Shown: piece by piece, positions 1 to 6,979 of the stretch
Layout of the letters: the number at the start of each line of letters is the position of its first letter
How positions within the stretch are numbered: the first letter of the stretch is position 1
Assembly (NCBI RefSeq): GCF_012272835.1
Contig: NZ_JAAWWK010000001.1
Coordinates: 496,001 to 560,000 of the forward strand
DNA length: 64,000 nucleotides
Reading direction: 5' to 3'
DNA from: Spongiibacter thalassae
GTDB taxonomy: Bacteria; Pseudomonadota; Gammaproteobacteria; Pseudomonadales; Spongiibacteraceae
Notes under the pieces: model-generated
Database searches by the model: none
What the model was told of the DNA's origin: nothing
The model's input: only the letters and a program-made list of their open reading frames with translations
Position numbers and translations under genes: made by a program

Positions 1-135
1 CAACAGCGCCAGTTCGTCGTCCAGCCGCAGTGAAAAATTGCCGCTGGTCGCGGGTACCCAGCCCCGGTCATACAGTTCGCTGCCGGCAGCGGCCAGGGCG
101 ATGGCTTTGTCGTAAAAGGTTTTGGTTTTCTTCAT
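1..135 (-). CDS. mtnB: Methylthioribulose-1-phosphate dehydratase, N-terminal fragment
   Basis: Only the first 45 codons lie in the window; the gene runs off the left edge. The translation contains YDRGWVPATSGNFS, the signature N-terminus of MtnB, a class II aldolase-fold zinc enzyme. MtnB dehydrates methylthioribulose-1-phosphate to diketomethylthiopentyl-1-phosphate in the methionine salvage pathway. The start codon shares one base with the stop codon of mtnA (TAATG), so the two genes are translationally coupled and encode consecutive pathway steps. The identification is firm despite the truncation because motif and neighbour agree. Confidence 0.85.
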   Translation of the reverse strand, partial: MKKTKTFYDKAIALAAAGSELYDRGWVPATSGNFSLRLDDELALL

Positions 136-1217
136 TACTGGGCATCCTCGGCGGCATTCAGATGGGCGAGAACGCGCTCGCGATCTGGCTGGTAAATAAC
201 GCCGTGCTCGGTAACGATGGCGTCAATGAGGGCGGCGGGGGTAACGTCAAAGGCCGGATTGCTGACCTGACAGCCCTCCGGGGCCACGCGTTGGCCGTAG
301 CTGTGGGTAATTTCCTCGGCAGGGCGTTGCTCGATGGGGATTTGAGGCCCATCGATGTTGCGGTCGAAGGTGCTTGTCGGTGCGGCAACCATCACCTTCA
401 CGCCGTGATGTCGGGCGATGATGGCCAGGTTGTAGGTGCCGATTTTGTTGGCGGCATCGCCATTGGCGGCGACCCGGTCGGCGCCGACAATGACCCAGCT
501 GGGGCGCAACTCCCGCATCAACTGTGCGGCGGCGCCCTCTATGGCTAGGGTGACCGGAATATTGTCCTGCATTAATTCCCAACTGGTGAGGCGGGCACCC
601 TGCATCCACGGGCGGGTTTCCCCGGCGATAACGCCGCGCAGCCGTCCGTCGCGCCAGGCTGAGCGGATGACACCCAGCGCTGTGCCGTAACCGCCGGTGG
701 CCAGTGCACCGGCATTGCAGTGAGTATAAACAATGCTGTTTTCTGGTATGAGGCTTGCCCCGTGGTCGCCGATACGCCGGTTGATATGAATATCTTCAGC
801 GTGGAGCGCCTTGGCCAACTCCAGCAGTGCGCCGGCAACATCGCCGCCATTGCCATATTGCTCAATGATGCTGTCGCAGCGCTGCAAGGCCCAGAACAGA
901 TTTACCGCGGTGGGACGGCTGTCGGCCAGCGCTCTGCGAGGTGTGTCGAGGGCCTGTGTCCAGGCCGCCACACTGGGTTGTGAGGTGCAGCGCCGGGCGG
1001 CGAGAGCCATGCCGTAGGCGGCGGTAATACCGATGGCGGGGGCGCCACGTACCACCATATCGCGAATAGCCGTGGCGACGGACTCTGCATCGTCGTAGCT
1101 CAGGTAGTCACAATGAGCCGGCAGGCGGCGCTGATCGAGCAGTTGCAGTTGGTCGTTGTGCCAGCGGATTGCATCGGGTGTAGACAAGGGGCAGCCTCCG
1201 TTTTTCAGGGGCGCCAT
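135..1217 (-). CDS. mtnA: S-methyl-5-thioribose-1-phosphate isomerase MtnA
   Basis: 360 aa, normal length for the family. MtnA isomerises methylthioribose-1-phosphate to methylthioribulose-1-phosphate in methionine salvage and belongs to the eIF2B alpha/beta/delta-like fold. Visible signatures are RGAPAIGITAAYG near residue 57, THCNAGALATGGYG with the catalytic Cys167, and GADRVAANGD with the catalytic Asp247. The product of this enzyme is the substrate of the downstream, overlapping mtnB. The first Met is used here; the family homology begins around residue 17, so a slightly later start is possible. Confidence 0.95.
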   Translation of the reverse strand: MAPLKNGGCPLSTPDAIRWHNDQLQLLDQRRLPAHCDYLSYDDAESVATAIRDMVVRGAPAIGITAAYGMALAARRCTSQPSVAAWTQALDTPRRALADSRPTAVNLFWALQRCDSIIEQYGNGGDVAGALLELAKALHAEDIHINRRIGDHGASLIPENSIVYTHCNAGALATGGYGTALGVIRSAWRDGRLRGVIAGETRPWMQGARLTSWELMQDNIPVTLAIEGAAAQLMRELRPSWVIVGADRVAANGDAANKIGTYNLAIIARHHGVKVMVAAPTSTFDRNIDGPQIPIEQRPAEEITHSYGQRVAPEGCQVSNPAFDVTPAALIDAIVTEHGVIYQPDRERVLAHLNAAEDAQ

Positions 1218-1290
1218 TATAAAGCAGGGTGTCTTCGGCTCATAGCAGGTAAAATAGCGAATTTCGTATGCTGGAAACGGGTAAAGGGCG

Positions 1291-1758
1291 ATGATGGAAT
1301 CGGTGTGGTTTTGGTTGGTACTGGCCGGGGTGATTATTTTGGCTCTGGCCGCCTACGCGGGGTATTTATTGTTGGCGCTGCGCCGCCAGAAACAAGCTGC
1401 GGCAGCGGTGGTGCAGATACAGCAACCTGAGGCGGCGCCTGCAAGTCAGTCGCTGGATGCGGTGGAATCTGTAAAGGTGCTGGCGCGCTGTTTCATCGAC
1501 GGTCAGGTTGGGGCGAGCGAGGCAGCACTGCGTATTGCCGTATTGCTGGACCAGCCGCAGGTGCCCGCCGCGGTGGTGGCTCAGGGGCAAGTATTTCGCG
1601 ACGTGGCGGCGGCGCTGGCACATATTCCCACCCACCAGCAGTGGCGGGAATTGAGCCGCGAACAGCGGGATCAGTTTCGCGCGGAGATGGACAGTATCGA
1701 GGAAAACAGCAAAGCACAGATGCTGGAGGCTGCACAGCGTCTGGGAGCGAGCGCTTAA
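1291..1758 (+). CDS. DUF2489 domain-containing membrane-anchored protein
   Basis: 155 aa with one N-terminal transmembrane helix (about residues 5-28), a basic stop-transfer (RRQK) and a soluble helical cytoplasmic domain. The sequence resembles the DUF2489 family of gammaproteobacteria, whose function is not known. The gene starts ATGATG at 1291 and converges with the TetR gene, the two ends overlapping by 4 bp (1755-1758). Family assignment is from recognition of the overall pattern, including the conserved RCFIDGQVGASEAALRIAVL segment near residues 66-85. Confidence 0.7.
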   Translation: MMESVWFWLVLAGVIILALAAYAGYLLLALRRQKQAAAAVVQIQQPEAAPASQSLDAVESVKVLARCFIDGQVGASEAALRIAVLLDQPQVPAAVVAQGQVFRDVAAALAHIPTHQQWRELSREQRDQFRAEMDSIEENSKAQMLEAAQRLGASA

Positions 1759-2360
1759 TCCCGCTTGGGGAACTTTTCCACCAAACGGTTCAGTCCGCTT
1801 ACCAGGCTGTGTTGCAGCTTAAGCTGGTCGTCCAGCGACTCCTTTTGCAGGGGGTCGAAACCAAAAATTGATTCGTGCAGGGGAGCGAGGGTGACGTAGC
1901 CGAGAATCATGCAGTGGAAGGCCATTGCGGTCGGCACATTAATCCATTCGCTGTCCGGGTTGTTGGCACTGTCGCTGATAAAGGAAAAAAAACGGCGATA
2001 CCAACGGTCGCTAAGCAAGTCGAGGGTTTCGTCCCTGGCGAGGGTGGCGTGTTGCACTAGTCTGGCAATATTGGGTTTGGTGCTTAACTCAGTCATTACC
2101 ACTTGAATCTGTTGACTCATTTCGTGGAAGTTCGATGCGGCGTCCAGCTTGTCGGTGGCTTCCGCCAGAGGGGCCATCAGGCGCCCGCAAACCTCTTCGT
2201 ATATCGCCAGTTTGTTGTTGTAGTGCTTGTAAATGCCGGGACTGCTGATTCCCACCTGAGCCGCAATTTCACTGACTGATGTGGCGGCAAAGCCCTGCTG
2301 GGCAAACAGTTCCTCGGCGACTTGGAGTATGCGCTCTTTGGTATTGCGGCGCCTGGCCAT
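1755..2360 (-). CDS. TetR/AcrR family transcriptional regulator
   Basis: 201 aa. The N-terminus is a typical TetR helix-turn-helix: KERILQVAEELFAQQGF followed by TSVSEIAAQVGISSPGIYKHY at about residues 8-46. The remainder is an all-helical ligand-binding and dimerisation domain without recognisable specificity. It sits just downstream of the GIDE/LemA pair on the same strand (13 bp gap to the GIDE gene), so it may be co-transcribed with them. Ligand and target are not evident from sequence. Confidence 0.9.
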   Translation of the reverse strand: MARRRNTKERILQVAEELFAQQGFAATSVSEIAAQVGISSPGIYKHYNNKLAIYEEVCGRLMAPLAEATDKLDAASNFHEMSQQIQVVMTELSTKPNIARLVQHATLARDETLDLLSDRWYRRFFSFISDSANNPDSEWINVPTAMAFHCMILGYVTLAPLHESIFGFDPLQKESLDDQLKLQHSLVSGLNRLVEKFPKRD

Positions 2361-2373
2361 GATGCTTTCCTAT

Positions 2374-3276
2374 TCAGTGTGTCAGTGGCGCGATAGTGCG
2401 CTCTTGCAGTAGGAGCCAGGCCAATCCGGCGGCGCAGGCGAGGCTGAGGATAAGCAGCCCCAGGGATTGCCAGCGGTAGCGGCGGCTGAGGGATTCCGGC
2501 TCCGAAGTAGCAATGATAAACGGTTGTTGGCGGCTCGGCGAATAGCTCAGCATATTAATTGCGTCGGCGGGGGGCTGGTTGCGGCGTTCCCGCTCCGCTT
2601 TTCGCAGGGCTTCACGACGGGCGAGTTCCCACTCCTGCAGGTCGATATTGCCGTCGCCGTCGCGGTCAAACCGGGCAATCAGACCGTCGTAGTCCTGCTT
2701 CCACTCGTTGAGTATGTCGGCCATGCGCTGCTGATTCAGCTCACTGTCGCTGGGGGGGTGCCGGGTCTGGAAATAACCCAGGGCATAGATCAGGTCGTTG
2801 TCACACAGCAACTCCTCGGTATAGCGATAGCGGGAGCCGAGCAGGCCCGAGAGTAGTCCGCCATCGTCGGTGCCGGGGTAGCGGGAATGCCCGTGCCAGA
2901 CCCTTTTACGATGACTGCTGATGTCGGCGCGTTGGGGCTGCACGTAGCACTGGCCTGTGCCGTCGCTGAGGATAAAGGCGCGCTCGCTGCTTTTGCTTTC
3001 CAGGGTGCGCCAGCTGGAATTCTTGCCGCGGCGCTCGTAGCGTTCAATACGGTAGCGAAACCACTGGCAGGGGGTGTTGCTCAGGCGGCTGAGCAGTGGG
3101 GGCGTGTTGTCCTCGCGGCTGATGTGCCCCATCAATTCGACATAGCCCTGAGGGGCGGAGCGAATTTTCGATGTTGGGGTGTCTTCGATCAGGCGGGCGC
3201 GGGTCAGCCGCCGAATACTGAACCAGGCGGCCAGCGGGGCGATCAGACCGCAGATAATATGGGGGAGGTAGTCCAC
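2374..3276 (-). CDS. GIDE-domain membrane protein with an EF-hand loop
   Basis: 300 aa. There is an N-terminal hydrophobic segment (residues 5-20), a GIDE-like central domain (about 40-175; E3 ubiquitin ligase-like fold of unknown bacterial function), and a C-terminal transmembrane helix near residues 272-292. Between them residues 204-215 form a textbook EF-hand calcium loop, DRDGDGNIDLQE, with all ligand positions present. The gene is 12 bp downstream of lemA, and GIDE-family proteins frequently neighbour LemA. The EF-hand insertion suggests a calcium-responsive version. Role in the cell is unknown. Confidence 0.75.
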   Translation of the reverse strand: MDYLPHIICGLIAPLAAWFSIRRLTRARLIEDTPTSKIRSAPQGYVELMGHISREDNTPPLLSRLSNTPCQWFRYRIERYERRGKNSSWRTLESKSSERAFILSDGTGQCYVQPQRADISSHRKRVWHGHSRYPGTDDGGLLSGLLGSRYRYTEELLCDNDLIYALGYFQTRHPPSDSELNQQRMADILNEWKQDYDGLIARFDRDGDGNIDLQEWELARREALRKAERERRNQPPADAINMLSYSPSRQQPFIIATSEPESLSRRYRWQSLGLLILSLACAAGLAWLLLQERTIAPLTH

Positions 3277-3288
3277 GCCGACGCAGCC

Positions 3289-3864
3289 TTAGCTGCGAAA
3301 CAGCGATTTCATATCCACGTCGGTCAATTCGCCCTTGTCGAACTGCAGCAGGTCAAAGGCTTTAAAGTTAAACCAGCGGGCAATAATGACATCGGGGAAT
3401 TGCTCAATGCGCACATTGTTGTTATTGACCGCCTCGTTGTAGACCTCGCGGCGGTCGGCAATGGCATTTTCCAGGGCAGAAATGCGCGTCTGCAGTGACT
3501 GGAAAGCACTGTCGGCCTTGAGGTCAGGATAGTTCTCTGCCAGCGCAAACAAGCTGCCGAGGTTGGCGCGCAGCCCGGTTTCTGCCTGGCCCAGCGCGGG
3601 CATGTCGTGGCTAGCCTGGGCGGTGGCCACCTGTTGCCGTGCCTTGATCACCTTTTCAAGAGTGTCCTGCTCAAAGGTCATATATTGGCGGCAGGTTTCC
3701 ACCAGTTTAGGTAGTTCGTCGTGGCGTTGCTTGAGCAATACGTCAATATTGGCGAGGTGTTTGGAGACGTTGTGCTTCAGATTCACCAGACCGTTATACA
3801 TCATGACCAGGTACAGGACGGCAAACACTACCACAGCGAGAAATACCATAGTGCCAATTTCCAT
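3289..3864 (-). CDS. lemA: LemA family protein
   Basis: 191 aa, the usual size. A single N-terminal transmembrane helix (residues 5-24, including YLVMMYNGLV) is followed by the conserved LemA helical domain: ANIDVLLKQRHDELPKLVE, ENYPDLKAD and RREVYNEAVNNNNVRIEQFP. LemA proteins are membrane proteins with an exposed coiled helical domain; their biochemical function is unresolved. Immediately upstream of the GIDE-domain gene on the same strand, a recurrent pairing. Confidence 0.93.
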   Translation of the reverse strand: MEIGTMVFLAVVVFAVLYLVMMYNGLVNLKHNVSKHLANIDVLLKQRHDELPKLVETCRQYMTFEQDTLEKVIKARQQVATAQASHDMPALGQAETGLRANLGSLFALAENYPDLKADSAFQSLQTRISALENAIADRREVYNEAVNNNNVRIEQFPDVIIARWFNFKAFDLLQFDKGELTDVDMKSLFRS

Positions 3865-4008
3865 ATCGCTCTCTCTTTTGTCTTATGTCTATCGGGGTTG
3901 CGGGGGCTGTTCACATGCGCTGCGTCGCCACGATGGCCTCTGTAACGGCGAATAGCAGTATGTAGTATATCCAAGCAGGTGCTGCACTAAATCCTTGCTG
4001 GCGGAAAT

Positions 4009-4034
4009 GCCGCAAAAAAAGTCTGTTTTGCGGC
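4009..4034 (-). terminator. Hairpin downstream of cysteine synthase
   Basis: A perfect 9-bp stem, GCCGCAAAA at 4009-4017 and TTTTGCGGC at 4026-4034 with an 8-nt loop, lies 18 bp past the stop of the cysteine synthase gene. It has no long T-tract beyond the stem, so terminator function is inferred from position and stem strength. Confidence 0.5.
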
Positions 4035-4051
4035 GCCTGTCGCGGTTGAGC

Positions 4052-5053
4052 TCAGTTTATTTTCCAGCTTGGGGTCGGCAAACCCATATTTTCAAGGAAT
4101 ACCGGGTTGTAAAGCTTGCTTTTGTAGCGATCGCCGTAGTCGCAGAGGATGGTCACAATTGTGTGCCCCGGCCCCAGTTCCCGCGCGAGGGACACGGCCC
4201 CGGCGATATTCACCGCAGAGGAGCCACCCAGACACAGCCCTTCGTTTTTCAGCATATCGAAAATATAGGGCAGGGCTTCGGCATCGGTGGGCTGGCAGGC
4301 GAAGTCTACTTCGGCCAGACGGAGGTTATCGGTAATCAGGCTGATACCGATGCCCTCGGCAATGGAGCGGCCTTCGCCGTGCAGCTCGCCGGTAGTGTAG
4401 TAGTTGTACAAGGCAGAGCCCTGGGGGTCGGCGATGCCGATACGGATATCCTTGTTGCGGGCTTTCAGGGCCCGACTCACCCCGGCCAGGGTGCCGCCGG
4501 TGCCAACCGCGCAGATAAAGCCATCGACCTTGCCGTCGGTCTGTTCCCAGATTTCCCGACCAGTGGTTTCTTCATGGATTCTGGCGTTGGCGGTATTGTC
4601 AAACTGGCGCGCCCAAATGGCGCCGTTTTCTTCGGTCTCGTTCAGGCTTTCTGCCAGTCGTCGAGCAGTGTGTATGTAGTGATTCGGGTCGCTGTAACCC
4701 GTTGCCATAACAAGGCGCAAATCGGCGCCGTACAGGTCCAGCAGTTCAATTTTTTCCCGGCTCTGGCTTTGGGGCATGACGACCACGGTTTTGTAGCCGA
4801 GGGCGTTGGCGATCAGCGTGAGGCCAATACCGGTGTTGCCCGCGGTGCCCTCGACAATCGTGCCACCGGGGCGCAGCGTACCGTTCTGTTCTGCATCACG
4901 GATAATACCGAGAGCGGTGCGATCTTTTACCGATCCGCCGGGGTTCAGAAATTCCGCTTTGCCAAGAATGGTACATCCGGTGAGTTCAGACACTTGTTTG
5001 AGGTGGATCAGTGGGGTGTTGCCGATCAACTCCGGCATGCTCTTATAAGTCAT
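4052..5053 (-). CDS. cysK: Cysteine synthase A (O-acetylserine sulfhydrylase)
   Basis: 333 aa from ATG at 5053; the reading frame stays open further upstream but homology begins at MPELIGNTPL. This is a PLP fold-type II enzyme that makes cysteine from O-acetylserine and sulfide. Lys43 in NPGGSVKDR is the expected Schiff-base lysine. EGTAGNTGIGL is the substrate loop and GTGGTLAG the phosphate-binding loop. The length and the C-terminus (LCDYGDRYKSKLYNP) fit the longer CysK-like subgroup rather than CysM. Divergently transcribed from the DoxX-like gene. Confidence 0.88.
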   Translation of the reverse strand: MTYKSMPELIGNTPLIHLKQVSELTGCTILGKAEFLNPGGSVKDRTALGIIRDAEQNGTLRPGGTIVEGTAGNTGIGLTLIANALGYKTVVVMPQSQSREKIELLDLYGADLRLVMATGYSDPNHYIHTARRLAESLNETEENGAIWARQFDNTANARIHEETTGREIWEQTDGKVDGFICAVGTGGTLAGVSRALKARNKDIRIGIADPQGSALYNYYTTGELHGEGRSIAEGIGISLITDNLRLAEVDFACQPTDAEALPYIFDMLKNEGLCLGGSSAVNIAGAVSLARELGPGHTIVTILCDYGDRYKSKLYNPVFLENMGLPTPSWKIN

Positions 5054-5300
5054 TGGCCTACAATACTCCGTATAGATAGTTGCATGGTATCGGTGCGGGC
5101 GCGGGGCGACAAGCACGGACGTGTATTTAGCGCGCCCGAACTGCACGATCGGTTTGGCAAACGTAGCGCAAGAGGCGATACTGGGGGAACTTGTGTTCAC
5201 GCGTTGGGCGATGGACGGCTGACCGGGATGGTCGGTGATAATCGGGGTGTTGGACAATTGCCCTGTTGGCGGCGATTTGGGGCGTAATGTGAAAAGTGTA

Positions 5301-5699
5301 ATGCGTTGGTTGATCCTGTTGTTTTTTATTAGCGGTGGACTGGCGCACTTCCTGTTTGTCGATGATTTCGCGGCGATTGTGCCGCCGATGCTGCCCTTTC
5401 CCAAGTGGGTCGTATGGGCGACCGGAGTGTTTGAACTCGCCATTGCCCCGCTGATTTTCGTGCTCTCGCTGCGGGTAAAGGTGGGGCGTGTGATGGCGCT
5501 CTATTGTCTGGCGGTGCTACCCGCCAATATCTATCAACTTTATCTGGAGTCCGGTGGGCCAGACTCTGACACCACCTTGTTATGGCTGCGTATTCCCCTG
5601 CAATTTGTGCTCATTGGCGCGATTCTATGGGCCACGGGCGATGATCGTCGCCGAGTGATCCGCCTCAATGATAATAACGTAACAACAACACGAGGCTAA
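5301..5699 (+). CDS. DoxX-like small integral membrane protein
   Basis: 132 aa from ATG at 5301, chosen because it begins directly at the first hydrophobic helix (MRWLILLFFISGGLAHFL). Four transmembrane segments are predicted by eye. The pattern HFLFVDDFAAIVPPMLPFP followed by VVWATGVFELA resembles DoxX/DoxD-like proteins, a family without an agreed biochemical role. The stop codon is 3 bp from the ECF sigma gene, so the three genes at 5301-6925 probably form one operon and this protein may belong to the stress response controlled by the sigma/anti-sigma pair. Confidence 0.75.
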   Translation: MRWLILLFFISGGLAHFLFVDDFAAIVPPMLPFPKWVVWATGVFELAIAPLIFVLSLRVKVGRVMALYCLAVLPANIYQLYLESGGPDSDTTLLWLRIPLQFVLIGAILWATGDDRRRVIRLNDNNVTTTRG

Positions 5700-5702
5700 T
5701 TC

Positions 5703-6263
5703 ATGGCAGATGATGTTGATACTGCCCCAATTAACGGCGCCTTTTGGGCGGACTGTATGGAGCGGGTTGCGCAGCAGCGCGACAAAGAGAGCTTTATGCA
5801 GATTTTTGATCACTTTTCCCCGCGGGTAAATTCCTATCTTCAGGGACAGGGGGTCGAAGCCTCTGCAGCGGAGGACCTGACCCAGGAGGCCCTGTTGGCC
5901 CTGTGGAACAAGGCCCACCTGTACAAGCGCGAGAAGGCGGCGGTGAGTACCTGGTTGTTTCGGGTGGCGCGAAATCTATGGATAGATAAATTGCGTAAAC
6001 AGCGCGGCATTGCCTATGAGTCGGAGGACGAAATCAGCGAGCTGGTGGATTACGACCCGACTCTGGACGCTGATGGCGACCGCTTGTTGGCGGTAATGGG
6101 CGATTTGCCCGGCAATCAGGCCAGTGTTGTCTACAAGTCATACTACGAGGGGAAGAGTCATAGTGAAATTGCTGAGGAAACAGGCATGCCCCTGGGAAGT
6201 GTGAAATCGAGTTTGCGGCTGGCGATACGAAGTTTTCGGCAGCATTTTTTAGAGGCTGAATGA
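5703..6263 (+). CDS. ECF RNA polymerase sigma factor (ChrR-associated type)
   Basis: 186 aa. Sigma region 2 contains AAEDLTQEALLALWNKAHLY and VSTWLFRVARNLWIDKLRKQRG. Region 4 ends with SHSEIAEETGMPLGSVKSSLRLAIRSFR, the DNA-binding helix-turn-helix. No further domains, as expected for the ECF class. The stop overlaps the start of a ChrR-type zinc anti-sigma gene (ATGA), the arrangement known for RpoE-ChrR of Rhodobacter, which responds to singlet oxygen. That the same signal applies here is inference. Confidence 0.9.
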   Translation: MADDVDTAPINGAFWADCMERVAQQRDKESFMQIFDHFSPRVNSYLQGQGVEASAAEDLTQEALLALWNKAHLYKREKAAVSTWLFRVARNLWIDKLRKQRGIAYESEDEISELVDYDPTLDADGDRLLAVMGDLPGNQASVVYKSYYEGKSHSEIAEETGMPLGSVKSSLRLAIRSFRQHFLEAE

Positions 6264-6925
6264 TGAGTAAGATTGTCCATCATCCCACTGACGAGACGCT
6301 ATACAGCTATGCTGCTGGTTCGCTGCCTGCCGCAATGGCCCTGGTTGTCGGCTGTCACCTGCAAAACTGTCAGCGGTGCAAAGGTGAGCTGGCCAGGGCG
6401 GAATCTGTGGGTGGCGAATTAATGGCCTCCCTTGAGGCCAAGCCCTTGGGAAATGATCGCCGCGAAGCGGTGCTGGCGATGCTTGATGAACCCTCACCCG
6501 AGCCTGTGCGTCCTGTTGTCGCTGCCCCTGTTGCCGAGACGGCGGGAGAGATTCCGCCAATGTTGTCGAAATTGTTACCCGCTGAGCGTTATGACGACCT
6601 GCCGTGGAAAACCATTGTGCCGGGAATGAAGCAGTTAAAAATTGCCTGCGATGAGGGAGATGCCTTTTTGCTGCGCATCGCCGCGGGCAAGAAAATGCCG
6701 GTGCACAGCCATCGTGGCAATGAGTTGACCCTGATTCTGCGCGGCGGCTACAGTGATGCACTGGGCAAATTCAATGCCGGTGATTTCGCCGACCTGGATG
6801 GGTCGGTTGAGCACCAGCCCATTGCCGATGACGACGAAGACTGTATTTGTCTTGCCGGAATGGACGCACCGTTGGCGTTCAGAGGCATTATCGCCAGGAT
6901 GCTACAACCCTTTATTCGAATCTGA
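6260..6925 (+). CDS. chrR: ChrR-family anti-sigma factor with C-terminal cupin
   Basis: 221 aa. Residues 33-40 (H33-x3-C37-x2-C40) form the zinc anti-sigma (ZAS) motif, with an earlier His7/His8 as probable further ligand. A proline-rich linker (about 77-97) leads to a cupin domain with HSHRGNE and a later acidic/His set (DGSVEHQP), the ChrR cupin-like layout. The protein would hold the preceding ECF factor inactive until the inducing signal disrupts the complex. Overlaps the sigma gene by 4 bp. Confidence 0.88.
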   Translation: MMSKIVHHPTDETLYSYAAGSLPAAMALVVGCHLQNCQRCKGELARAESVGGELMASLEAKPLGNDRREAVLAMLDEPSPEPVRPVVAAPVAETAGEIPPMLSKLLPAERYDDLPWKTIVPGMKQLKIACDEGDAFLLRIAAGKKMPVHSHRGNELTLILRGGYSDALGKFNAGDFADLDGSVEHQPIADDDEDCICLAGMDAPLAFRGIIARMLQPFIRI

Positions 6926-6932
6926 TACCTGA

Positions 6933-6962
6933 CGGAAGAGCTCTGGACACAGAGGTCTTCCG
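6933..6962. terminator. Hairpin between convergent chrR and TonB-receptor genes
   Basis: CGGAAGA at 6933-6939 pairs with TCTTCCG at 6956-6962, with an inner TCTG/CAGA pair. It lies between two convergent genes (stops at 6925 and 6980), so a bidirectional terminator is plausible, although no T-tract is present. Confidence 0.45.
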
Positions 6963-6979
6963 CCGGTCTCCTGCCCAGC

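Noticed and set aside
3995-5287. Long plus-strand frame (430 codons) across the cysteine synthase gene
   Set aside because: It is antisense to a gene with unmistakable PLP-enzyme motifs, has no family pattern and only reflects the third-position GC of cysK.
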